Positions 1-5,828 of a DNA stretch of 5,828 nucleotides are shown here, piece after piece (the stretch's first letter is position 1; each line of letters starts with the position of its first letter). Origin of the DNA: Deltaproteobacteria bacterium (lineage in GTDB: Bacteria > Myxococcota > Myxococcia > Myxococcales > 40CM-4-68-19); assembly GCA_005879095.1 (NCBI GenBank), contig VBLM01000450.1, positions 1 to 5,828 on the forward strand, in the 5' to 3' direction. The position numbers and the translations under genes were made by a program. The notes below the pieces were generated by a model that saw only the letters and a program-made list of their open reading frames with translations, had not been told where the DNA came from and did no database searches.

Positions 1-291
1 GATCTCGAGCTCTCGATCCTCTCGCCGCTGGAGCGGATCCCTTTCCGCAGCGAAACGGAGGCGCTGGCCGCCATCCGCCCGGGCATCGACGGCATCGTTC
101 TCCTCTGGCGCGAGCACTCGGCCACCTTCCTTCCCTCGATGTGGCCGCGGCTGCCCGAGGTTTCCGATTTCCTCGGCGCGCTGAAAGTGAAGGCCGGCCT
201 GCCGGCGCGCTTCTGGGACGACGGCGTCCACCTCGAGCGCTACACCGCCGACAAGCATCTTTCTACAGCGCCGAGAGCATATCGATCTTGA
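1..291 (+). CDS. AmmeMemoRadiSam system protein A (AMMECR1 domain), C-terminal part
   Basis: The frame is open from base 1 to a TGA at 289-291, giving 96 residues; the N-terminus lies before the window. The protein matches the C-terminal half of the AMMECR1 domain. It has the LSPLERIPF segment near residues 7-15, a GIDGIVL strand near 28-34, the ATFLPSMW motif at 41-48 (family form ATFLPQVW), then FLGALKVKAGLP near 58-69 and a final LERYTA near 79-84. In bacteria and archaea this family usually sits with a Memo-like protein and a radical SAM protein (AmmeMemoRadiSam A, B and radical SAM). Its biochemical role is not established, and those partners are not visible here. The last ten or so residues (after YTADKH) do not resemble the usual end of the family and are read from DNA that also encodes the C-terminus of the convergent gene. 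The family call is firm; the function is unknown. Confidence 0.88.
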   Translation, partial: DLELSILSPLERIPFRSETEALAAIRPGIDGIVLLWREHSATFLPSMWPRLPEVSDFLGALKVKAGLPARFWDDGVHLERYTADKHLSTAPRAYRS

Positions 292-2902
292 CCAGCAGCG
301 CGTCGCCGTGGGCCACGCCGGCCTGGTTGAGCGACCTGAGCTCGGCCCCCAGGTCGAGCCCGTGCGTCGGCGGTGTCAGGTCGTTCGAGCTCTGGTGCGC
401 ATAGACCAGGTAGAACGTCGAGCCGGTCCGCCACTCCCAGCGCAGGATCAGCTGCCCGTTGAGCCCCGCCTGGCGATCATCTTTGTTGGGCGCGAGATCC
501 TCCGGCAGCGCCGGTGAAAGATCGTTCAGCCGCACCGTCGGCCGGCCCGGCCCCACCGCCGCCCGCAGGGGCGAACGATATGAAATTCCAGCGGTAAATA
601 GCTGCGCATACGCCTGCAGCGTCAGATAGGGCGTAAACGAATAGGTGGCTCGCAGCGTCGCCGAAAGGCTGCGCGCTTGCTGCGGCGCGAGGATGTAGAG
701 CCGAGACCGATCGGTCGCTCCCGAGCGGTCGAACGTCGCCGTCGGGTCGCCCTGTCCGGGCTGCGGGCCGGCGGTGCGGATCTTCCGGATGGTCCCGTAA
801 TTCTCGTTGTACGAGAGGTCGAGCGATCCATCGAGTTGCGGCAGCGGCCGGAGCACGAAGAAAAACTCGACCTGGTTGGTCCGCTCGAACCGCGGCCAGG
901 CGCGCCCCTGCGTCCAGTTGAGCTGGAGCTGGATCGGCTTGCGCGAGTCGGTGGCGATGTAGCCGTACCAGTAACCGTAGCCCTGCCGCTCGATCGGCGT
1001 GCCGTCGGCCAGCTCGCGGTCGTCGACGGCCGAGGTGAAGAGGTCGACGCCGGTGTCCCAGTACCAGAAGGACTTGTCGGTGACGCTGACCTCGAGGAAC
1101 GTGTCGGCCGAGAGGCGGTGGTCGAACGCCGCATCGCCCACGCCGCGCACGCCGTACAGCAGCTGCGAGTTCTGCCAGATCGCGTTGGGATGCGGATCGC
1201 GGAGGAACACGTATCCCATCCCGCGCGTCAGGTTCGCGCGCGGCATGAAGCCGAGGTCGTTCACCGTGAACGAGGGCGTCAGGTGATCGAAGTTCACCGC
1301 GGAACCCCAGTATTCCTCGGTATGGTGGATCCGGGCCGACCCGGCCCACCCGCTCGCGCTCGCGCCGCGGAAGGTTCCATCGCGCAGCGTCTCCGGCGTG
1401 TTGCCGGTCAGGAGCGAGCCGAGGCCCTGGACGGTGAAATCCCAGGCGCGATCGTTGCTGTAGAGCGTGTAATCGCCCTCGCCGACGTGAGCGTGGCGCT
1501 GGGGGATCAGGGCGCCGTCGGTGAAGAGCGGGTCGACCGAAGTGCCGGAAATGCCGACGAACGAAGTATCGCCGAGCGCCTTGCGGACCCGCAGTACAGC
1601 GTCGTTGCGCGCTTCCACCGAGTTGAAATCATGGACTTTTCCGTCGGTGTCGAGGACCTGGGCACCGAGCCGTGGCTCGACCGCGGAGAGCAGGCCGACG
1701 CTCGCGCCGCCGACCGTGCCGCTGACTTTCATCGCGCTCACCACCGGCACGCTCGGCTGCTCGAAGACGATGTGCTGGTCGCTGGTCAGGTTGAGGTCGT
1801 CGTGCGTCGGCGAGCCGCGGCCGATGCGGCGCGAATAGAAGATCTGATACGCGTCGCCGCCGTACGGTCCGCCGATGTCGGTCCGCAGCGGCAGCTTGGA
1901 GAGATCGAGGCCTTCGAGGAAGAACGGCCGCTTCTCCGGAAAGAACGTCTCGAACGTGGAGAGGTTGAGAACGCGCGAGTCGGATTCGACCTGTCCGAAA
2001 TCGGGATTGACCGTCCCCACCAGCGCGAGATCGCTGGCGAGGTTGTAGCGGAGGTCGAGCCCGGCGCAGAGACCGCCCTGGCGCTGCGGATCGAACCCGG
2101 CCGTGCCGCAGCTCCCCAGCTCCGGCCGCGGCTTGGCAAACGCCGGCACGCTGCGGAGCAGCTTGGTTCCGACGTACGGCCGCAGCTCCAGCTCGCGCAC
2201 CGGATGGATCCCCTCGATGCCGTCGATCAGGCCCAGCCGGCTGATGTCGCCTGCCCGGCCGTTGGGCCGGAAGCGCCACTGGTCCTCTTCCTTGCGCCGC
2301 GAGAGCAGCCGGTAGACGTTGAAACCCATCACCCTCGCGTGCTCGGGGATGCGCAGGCTGCGCAGCGGGATGCGCATCTCGACCGACCACCCGGTCGGCG
2401 TGCGCGCCACGGCCGAGTCCCACGCCGCGTCCCAGTCGGTGGTCATGTCGGTGTCGTTGAAGTGGATGGCGTCGAGCTGCTGGCCGGCGGCGTATACCTG
2501 GAAGTGGTAGGCGGTGCGCCGGTCGAGCGTGGTGTCGAGGTCGAACTGGATGGTGTCGCCCTCGATGTACCGGTCGCGCCGGCTGAGGCTGATGGTCGGC
2601 GACTGGGGGTCGTCGCAGATGGCGCCGAAGTACAGGTACTCGTCGTCCCACAAGACGCGGAAGGCGGTGCGGACGGTGGCGGGCTTGCCCTCGTCGGGCG
2701 CGACCTGGGTGAAGTTGTCCTCCAGCGGCGCGGCCTGCCAGGCCGGCTCGTCCATCTTGCCGTCGATGACGATGGGCAAGCCGGTTCGACGCGCCGCGTG
2801 AGCCGTCCGGATGAACGACTCTTCGGGCGGCAGCTGCGGCCCCTGCGCTCGCGCCGGCGCACCGGCGGCCAGAGCCAGCAGCGCGGGCAGGACGGAGCGC
2901 AT
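263..2902 (-). CDS. DUF5916 / carbohydrate-binding family 9-like outer-membrane protein
   Basis: This 879-residue protein is read from the ATG at 2902-2900 to a TAG at 265-263. An in-frame ATG at 2977 would add 25 residues, but the shorter start is preferred. It begins directly with a signal peptide (residues 1-20, MRSVLPALLALAAGAPARAQ), and the longer form would overlap the start of mutS. A weak GAG lies about 10 bases before the ATG. Residues 40-220 form a CBM9-like (DOMON-type) beta-sandwich with the family motif around DEPAW at 51-55. The remainder is the DUF5916 region, with its hallmark NPDFGQVESD at 299-308 followed by an FETFFPEKRPFFLEG segment ending near 331. The many aromatic-rich alternating strands fit a predicted outer-membrane beta-barrel. 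Substrate and function are unknown for the family. Cys265 and Cys279 could form a disulfide in a loop. The frame is full length with no sign of damage. It is transcribed divergently from mutS and converges on the AMMECR1 gene. Confidence 0.9.
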   Translation of the reverse strand: MRSVLPALLALAAGAPARAQGPQLPPEESFIRTAHAARRTGLPIVIDGKMDEPAWQAAPLEDNFTQVAPDEGKPATVRTAFRVLWDDEYLYFGAICDDPQSPTISLSRRDRYIEGDTIQFDLDTTLDRRTAYHFQVYAAGQQLDAIHFNDTDMTTDWDAAWDSAVARTPTGWSVEMRIPLRSLRIPEHARVMGFNVYRLLSRRKEEDQWRFRPNGRAGDISRLGLIDGIEGIHPVRELELRPYVGTKLLRSVPAFAKPRPELGSCGTAGFDPQRQGGLCAGLDLRYNLASDLALVGTVNPDFGQVESDSRVLNLSTFETFFPEKRPFFLEGLDLSKLPLRTDIGGPYGGDAYQIFYSRRIGRGSPTHDDLNLTSDQHIVFEQPSVPVVSAMKVSGTVGGASVGLLSAVEPRLGAQVLDTDGKVHDFNSVEARNDAVLRVRKALGDTSFVGISGTSVDPLFTDGALIPQRHAHVGEGDYTLYSNDRAWDFTVQGLGSLLTGNTPETLRDGTFRGASASGWAGSARIHHTEEYWGSAVNFDHLTPSFTVNDLGFMPRANLTRGMGYVFLRDPHPNAIWQNSQLLYGVRGVGDAAFDHRLSADTFLEVSVTDKSFWYWDTGVDLFTSAVDDRELADGTPIERQGYGYWYGYIATDSRKPIQLQLNWTQGRAWPRFERTNQVEFFFVLRPLPQLDGSLDLSYNENYGTIRKIRTAGPQPGQGDPTATFDRSGATDRSRLYILAPQQARSLSATLRATYSFTPYLTLQAYAQLFTAGISYRSPLRAAVGPGRPTVRLNDLSPALPEDLAPNKDDRQAGLNGQLILRWEWRTGSTFYLVYAHQSSNDLTPPTHGLDLGAELRSLNQAGVAHGDALLVKIDMLSAL

Positions 2903-2958
2903 CCGAGGGATCTCAACGCGCGCCGCCGCCGGACATTTCACGTGATATTTGTGCCGCG
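2903..2958. promoter_or_regulatory. Divergent intergenic gap with an imperfect palindrome
   Basis: These 56 bp separate the start of the minus-strand DUF5916 gene from the GTG of mutS, so the promoters and leaders of both genes must lie here or inside the coding regions. The part nearest mutS is AT-richer than its surroundings. At 2935-2948 there is a 14-base imperfect inverted repeat (ATTTCACGTGATAT) with a perfect 8-base core TCACGTGA; 12 of 14 positions are symmetric. A TGATAT at 2943-2948 resembles a -10 element for mutS, but I see no matching -35 element. I see no good Shine-Dalgarno sequence before the mutS GTG. The assignment as a regulatory region rests on position and symmetry only. 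Confidence 0.35.
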
Positions 2959-3825
2959 GTGGCCGAGCTGGTTTCACAGCCTCCAGCGGAAGTTCCGGCG
3001 ACGCCGATGCTGCGCCAGTACCACGAGGCGAAAGTGCAGGCGGGCGACGCGCTGCTGCTCTTCCGGCTGGGCGATTTCTACGAGCTGTTCTACGAGGATG
3101 CGCGGATCGCCGCGCAGATCCTCGGCATCACTCTGACGAGCCGCGCCAAAGGGGACGACCGGGTGCCGATGGCGGGTGTGCCGCACCATTCGGCGCGCGG
3201 GTACATCGCCCGATTGGTGAGCGCCGGGTACAAGGTCGCGATCTGCGACCAGATGGAGCTGCCGGGGCCCGGCAAGCAGCTGGTGAAGCGCGAGATCGTG
3301 CGGCTGGTCACCCCGGGAACGCTGGTCGACGAGGACGCGCTCGAGGCGCGCGATCCGCTTTGGCTGGCGTCGCTGGCCGTCGAGGGCGACCGCGCGGCGC
3401 TCGCGCTGCTCGACGCATCGACCGGTGAGCTGCGCGCGCTGCCACCCGGGTCCGTGTCCGCCGCTCTGGACGAGCTGGCGCGCGTACGGCCTCGGGAAGT
3501 GCTCGCCGCCGAGGATTCTTCCCAGGTGCGGCGGGCCATCACGATGCGGCTTCGGCCGAGCTGCTGCTCAAACGGCATCTCGGCCTGGCGACGCTCGACG
3601 GTTTCGGATTGCGCGATCCTTTGTCGATCCAGGCCGCGGCGGAGGCACTCGCGTATCTGCAGGAAACTCAGCGATCGGCGGCGCAGCACGTCGTGCGCGT
3701 GCAGGTCGAGCAGCCGTCGCGGTTCCTCTGGATCGATCCGGGCGCGGTGCAGAATCTGGAAATCTTTCGGGGACCGGAGGGACGGCGGACGGGGACGCTG
3801 CTCGCGGTGGTCGATCGGACGCTGA
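2959..3825 (+). CDS. mutS: MutS N-terminal fragment (mismatch-binding domain and part of connector)
   Basis: This is the upstream reading frame of the broken mutS: 288 codons, of which about 194 are MutS. The GTG at 2959 is chosen because it places 16 residues before the TPM that opens the conserved region, close to the 10-15 seen in other MutS proteins. Domain I is intact, with the GDFYELF motif (Phe40 and Glu42 at 3076-3084 are the mismatch-stacking and hydrogen-bonding pair), then VPMAGVPHHSARGYIARL, KVAICDQ and LVKREIVRLVTPGT. The connector domain follows through LLDASTGELRA and VRPREVLAAED to about 3540. After that the frame turns to arginine- and cysteine-rich nonsense (LRPSCCSNG onward) until a stop at 3823-3825. 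A protein from this frame alone would bind no nucleotide and would lack the clamp, lever and ATPase domains. Confidence 0.8.
   Translation: MAELVSQPPAEVPATPMLRQYHEAKVQAGDALLLFRLGDFYELFYEDARIAAQILGITLTSRAKGDDRVPMAGVPHHSARGYIARLVSAGYKVAICDQMELPGPGKQLVKREIVRLVTPGTLVDEDALEARDPLWLASLAVEGDRAALALLDASTGELRALPPGSVSAALDELARVRPREVLAAEDSSQVRRAITMRLRPSCCSNGISAWRRSTVSDCAILCRSRPRRRHSRICRKLSDRRRSTSCACRSSSRRGSSGSIRARCRIWKSFGDRRDGGRGRCSRWSIGR
3510..3550 (+). other. Frame change plus short deletion in mutS connector domain
   Basis: MutS similarity leaves the first frame after about 3540 (AAEDSSQVRRAI) and resumes one base back in register at about 3543 (DAASAELLLKRH). Other MutS proteins have about 25 residues between these points, including an aromatic-rich segment around a W-x-F-D pattern; here there are about 12. 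A deletion of 3n+1 bases explains both the register change and the shortening. Confidence 0.7.
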
Positions 3826-5393
3826 CGGCCGCGGGAGGCCGGATGCTGGCGCGCTGGCTGGCGGCGCCGCTGCTCGATCTTTCGGAAATCCACGCGCGTC
3901 ACGATTCCGTCGAAGAGCTGTCACAGGCCGCGGTCCTGCGCGAGGAGCTCGGCGAGCAGTTGCGCGGTGTGCTCGACGTGGAGCGGCTCCTCGGGCGGCT
4001 GGCGATGGGGCAGGGGATTCCGCGCGACCTCGCCGGGCTGCGCGCGTCGCTGCAAAGAATGCCGTCGATCGGCTTGCGGCTGGCGGATTGCGGCTCGCGC
4101 CTGCTGCAATCACTTGCGCCGCCGTTGCGCGCGCTCGACGACCTCCGCTCGCTCCTGCAGCGGGCGTTGGCCGAGGAGATGCCGGCGGGCCGGTTCGAGC
4201 CCGGATTCGTCCGGCCCGGTTTCCGGCCCGAGCTCGACGAGCTGTCCGAGCTGGCGCACGGGGGGCGGGCCGCCATCGCGGCGATGGAATCGGCCGAGCG
4301 GACGCGGACCGGTATTGCGTCTTTGAAGGTCCGCTACAATCGCATCTTCGGTTTTTATATCGAGGTCACCAAGCCGAACCTGCACCTGGTACCGGCGGAC
4401 TATCAACGAAAGTCGTCGACCGTCGGCGCCGAGCGGTTCGTCACGCCGGCGCTCGCCGAGCACGAATCGCGCGTGCTCTCGGCGGAAGAGCGGCGCAACG
4501 CGCTCGAGCTGCAGATCTTCGACGAGATCCGTACGGCTGTGCTGGCGCGCAGCGCGGGCCTGCGCGCTTGCGCCGAGGCCGCCGCACAGGCCGACGCGCT
4601 GCTCTCCCTGGCGCGGGTGGCATCGGATTCGGGCTGGATCCGGCCCGTCGTCGACGAGTCGGACGTGATCGAGATCGCCGGCGGTCGCCACCCCGTCGTG
4701 GAAAAGGCCCTGGCCGCCTCCGGCGAGGGCCCGTTCGTGCCCAACGATCTCTCGCTCGATTCCCAGCGGCGACTGTTGAGAGCGCGGATCGGCGTGGTCG
4801 ATCGGCTCTTCACCCGCGTCGGCGCCGCCGACGATCTGGCGCGCGGCCAGAGCACGTTCATGGTCGAGATGGCCGAGTGCGCACGGATCCTCAATCAGGC
4901 CACGCCGCGCTCGCTGCTCTTGCTCGACGAAGTCGGCCGCGGCACCAGCACCTTCGACGGCCTCGCCCTGGCCTGGGCCATCGCCGAGCAGATCCACGAC
5001 TCGGTCGGCGCGCGCACGCTCTTCGCCACGCACTACCACGAGCTGTGCGACCTCGCGGCCGAGAAGCCTCGCGCGTTCAATCTCACGATGGCGGTGAGCG
5101 AAGCCGAAGGCCGGGTCGTCTTCCTGCGCAAGATCGTTCCCGGCGCCGCCTCGCGCAGCTATGGCATCCAGGTAGCGCGGCTGGCGGGATTGCCCGACGG
5201 CGTCCTTCGACGCGCGCGAGAGATTCTTGCCAATCTCGAGGCGCAGGAGCCCGCCGATCATCCGCACAAACAGTTGCCACTCTTCGAAAAGCAATCGGCC
5301 GTGGAAGACGCTTTGAGAGGGCTCGACCTGTCGCGCATGTCGCCGCTGGAGGCGCTCAACTGGCTCGACGAGCAGCAAAAAAAACTGCGCTGA
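3543..5393 (+). CDS. mutS: MutS C-terminal fragment (lever, clamp, ATPase without P-loop, clamp-binding tail)
   Basis: This is the downstream frame of the broken mutS. MutS similarity starts at about 3543 (DAASAELLLKRHLG), well before the first usable start codon in this frame, a TTG at 3609. That is the mark of a gene fragment rather than a new gene. The lever and clamp are complete, including the RTGIASLKVRYNRIFGFYIE stretch at 4305-4364. The ATPase domain has GRHPVVEK (4683-4706), STFMVEM (4851-4871), Walker B LLLLDE ending at 4931 followed by VGRGTSTFDG, and the ATHYHEL switch (5025-5045). Between NDLSLDSQRRLL and RARIGVVDR, however, the P-loop and following helix are absent. The tail keeps a beta-clamp-binding QLPLF (5271-5285) and the C-terminal oligomerisation helices (SPLEALNWLDEQQ). 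Nucleotide binding should be lost. Confidence 0.8.
   Translation, partial: DAASAELLLKRHLGLATLDGFGLRDPLSIQAAAEALAYLQETQRSAAQHVVRVQVEQPSRFLWIDPGAVQNLEIFRGPEGRRTGTLLAVVDRTLTAAGGRMLARWLAAPLLDLSEIHARHDSVEELSQAAVLREELGEQLRGVLDVERLLGRLAMGQGIPRDLAGLRASLQRMPSIGLRLADCGSRLLQSLAPPLRALDDLRSLLQRALAEEMPAGRFEPGFVRPGFRPELDELSELAHGGRAAIAAMESAERTRTGIASLKVRYNRIFGFYIEVTKPNLHLVPADYQRKSSTVGAERFVTPALAEHESRVLSAEERRNALELQIFDEIRTAVLARSAGLRACAEAAAQADALLSLARVASDSGWIRPVVDESDVIEIAGGRHPVVEKALAASGEGPFVPNDLSLDSQRRLLRARIGVVDRLFTRVGAADDLARGQSTFMVEMAECARILNQATPRSLLLLDEVGRGTSTFDGLALAWAIAEQIHDSVGARTLFATHYHELCDLAAEKPRAFNLTMAVSEAEGRVVFLRKIVPGAASRSYGIQVARLAGLPDGVLRRAREILANLEAQEPADHPHKQLPLFEKQSAVEDALRGLDLSRMSPLEALNWLDEQQKKLR
4773..4787 (+). 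other. In-frame deletion junction removing the MutS Walker A motif
   Basis: The codons run directly from the strand that normally leads into the P-loop (RRLL, ending at 4778) to the segment that normally follows the next helix (RARIGVVDR, starting at 4779). In MutS homologues about 33 residues, containing the GPNMxGKST P-loop and the helix ending near FVPA, lie between these points. The reading frame is kept, so the loss is a multiple of three, about 99 bases. Confidence 0.85.
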
Positions 5394-5828
5394 AGTTCTT
5401 TGCGCGGCCCGAAGAATTCCGGGAATGGCTCCGCACGAATCACCTGCGCGAGAAGGACCTCGTCGTCGGCTTCTGGAAGCGCGGGAGCGGCCGCCCGAGC
5501 ATGACCTGGCCGGAATCGGTCGACGAGGCGCTCTCGTTTGGCTGGATCGACGGCGTCCGCCGGCGCATCGACTCGGAAAGCTATTCGATCCGCTTCACGC
5601 CGCGACGCCCGGGAAGCATCTGGAGCGCGATCAACATCCGCAAGATCGAAGCGCTCCGCAAGGCCGGCCGCATGGCGAAAGCGGGCCTCGACGCGTTCGC
5701 CGCGCGCGACGAGAAGAAGTCCGCCATCTACTCGTACGAAAACCGGCCACAGACGCTCGAGCCGGACGCCGAAAAACGCTTCCGCGCGAGCAGGCGGGCG
5801 TGGGCCTGGTTCACCTCGCAGCCGCCCT
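5390..5828 (+). CDS. YdeI/OmpD-associated (OmdA) family protein, N-terminal part
   Basis: The frame is open to the window end, giving 146 residues; the C-terminus is cut off. The protein matches the YdeI/OmdA family: KFFARPEEFREWL at the start, then VGFWKRGSGRPSMTWPESVDEAL, FGWIDGVRRRID, SYSIRFTPRRPGSIWSAIN, GRMAKAGLDAF and DEKKSAIYSYE, ending in WFTSQPP just before the family's usual aromatic/arginine tail. The biochemical role is unknown; members have been linked to stress and antimicrobial peptide resistance in enterobacteria. There is no ATG, GTG or TTG in frame near the expected start. The family normally begins with Met one or a few residues before KFF, so the best candidate is the CTG at 5390-5392, which shares a CTGA overlap with the mutS stop. 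That arrangement suggests co-transcription and translational coupling with mutS. I see no clear Shine-Dalgarno sequence. Confidence 0.82.
   Translation, partial: MKFFARPEEFREWLRTNHLREKDLVVGFWKRGSGRPSMTWPESVDEALSFGWIDGVRRRIDSESYSIRFTPRRPGSIWSAINIRKIEALRKAGRMAKAGLDAFAARDEKKSAIYSYENRPQTLEPDAEKRFRASRRAWAWFTSQPP

Larger units (their letters stand above)
2959..5393 (+). pseudogene. mutS: DNA mismatch repair protein MutS, disrupted by a frameshift and loss of Walker A
   Basis: This is the whole mutS locus. MutS recognises mispaired and looped bases as a dimer and uses ATP to signal to MutL. The locus is read in two frames: GTG at 2959 to about 3540, then the -1 frame from about 3543 to the TGA at 5391-5393. 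Together the pieces give about 810 residues, against the family's usual 850-870. Two losses explain the difference: about 12-18 residues in the connector domain at the frame change, and about 33 residues at about 4779 that should contain the ATPase P-loop (GPNMxGKST). Everything else aligns well with no other stop or frame change. I see no slippery heptamer at the frame change, so programmed frameshifting is unlikely. As written, this locus cannot make an active MutS. Either the gene is freshly inactivated or the sequence has two deletion errors. Confidence 0.85.

Noticed and set aside
477..1349. 290- and 340-codon minus-strand frames overlapping the DUF5916 gene (477-1349 and 1629-2651)
   Set aside because: They are Arg/Ala/Pro-rich out-of-frame readings of the same strand with no domain; the DUF5916 frame is continuous through both.
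677..3136. An 819-codon open frame on the plus strand opposite the DUF5916 gene
   Set aside because: It has low-complexity Arg/Val/Glu/Ala-rich composition typical of the antisense of a GC-rich gene. There are no recognisable domains, and the opposite strand has a signal peptide and conserved family motifs.
3500..3560. Programmed -1 frameshifting to join the two halves of mutS
   Set aside because: The direction is -1, but there is no slippery heptamer near 3540, residues are also missing at the join, and MutS is not known to be made this way. A deletion is simpler.
4740..4805. Intein, intron or mobile-element insertion as the cause of mutS disruption
   Set aside because: Sequence is missing, not added, at both sites, and no inverted repeats or target duplications are visible.
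4110..5378. A 422-codon open frame on the minus strand opposite mutS
   Set aside because: It is a shadow of the mutS reading frame. The sense strand carries clear MutS motifs throughout and the antisense product resembles no family I know.
2959..5393. A specialised MutS paralogue (MutS2 or other subfamily) that naturally lacks Walker A
   Set aside because: The domain I mismatch motif, the C-terminal clamp-binding motif and the tail are those of ordinary MutS1, and Walker B, the signature segment and the switch His are all kept. The absence looks like a deletion, not a family trait.

Overview
This is a GC-rich bacterial chromosomal window of about 5.8 kb. It is densely coded, with four protein loci and no RNA gene, mobile element or CRISPR array that I can see. 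The mix is a DUF5916/CBM9-like outer-membrane protein, an AMMECR1-domain protein of the AmmeMemoRadiSam type, mutS and a YdeI/OmpD-associated protein. With the high GC content this suggests an Acidobacteriota-like or similar soil/environmental lineage. That placement is an inference from gene families, not a phylogenetic result.

Layout: (1) 1-291, plus strand, holds the C-terminal part of an AMMECR1-domain protein; its N-terminus lies before the window. (2) 263-2902, minus strand, holds an intact secreted/outer-membrane DUF5916 protein with a clear signal peptide; its 3' end overlaps gene 1 by 29 bp in convergent orientation. (3) A 56-bp divergent gap (2903-2958) carries an AT-richer imperfect palindrome. 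(4) 2959-5393, plus strand, holds mutS, which is broken in two places. (5) From 5390 to the window end, plus strand, is the 5' part of a YdeI/OmdA-family gene. It overlaps the mutS stop and has no ATG, GTG or TTG start.

The main point of interest is mutS. The gene is well conserved from the Phe-X-Glu mismatch-recognition motif to the C-terminal clamp-binding motif. However, it carries (a) a reading-frame change near 3540 where about 12-18 residues of the connector domain also appear to be missing, and (b) a clean in-frame loss of about 33 residues near 4779 that removes the whole Walker A/P-loop segment of the ATPase. Either lesion should abolish mismatch repair by this gene. The rest of the frame is not degraded, so the lesions are either very recent (a possible mutator lineage) or an assembly or consensus artefact. 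Read mapping across the two junctions would decide. Apart from this the region looks like ordinary housekeeping content; I see no convincing novel multi-gene system.
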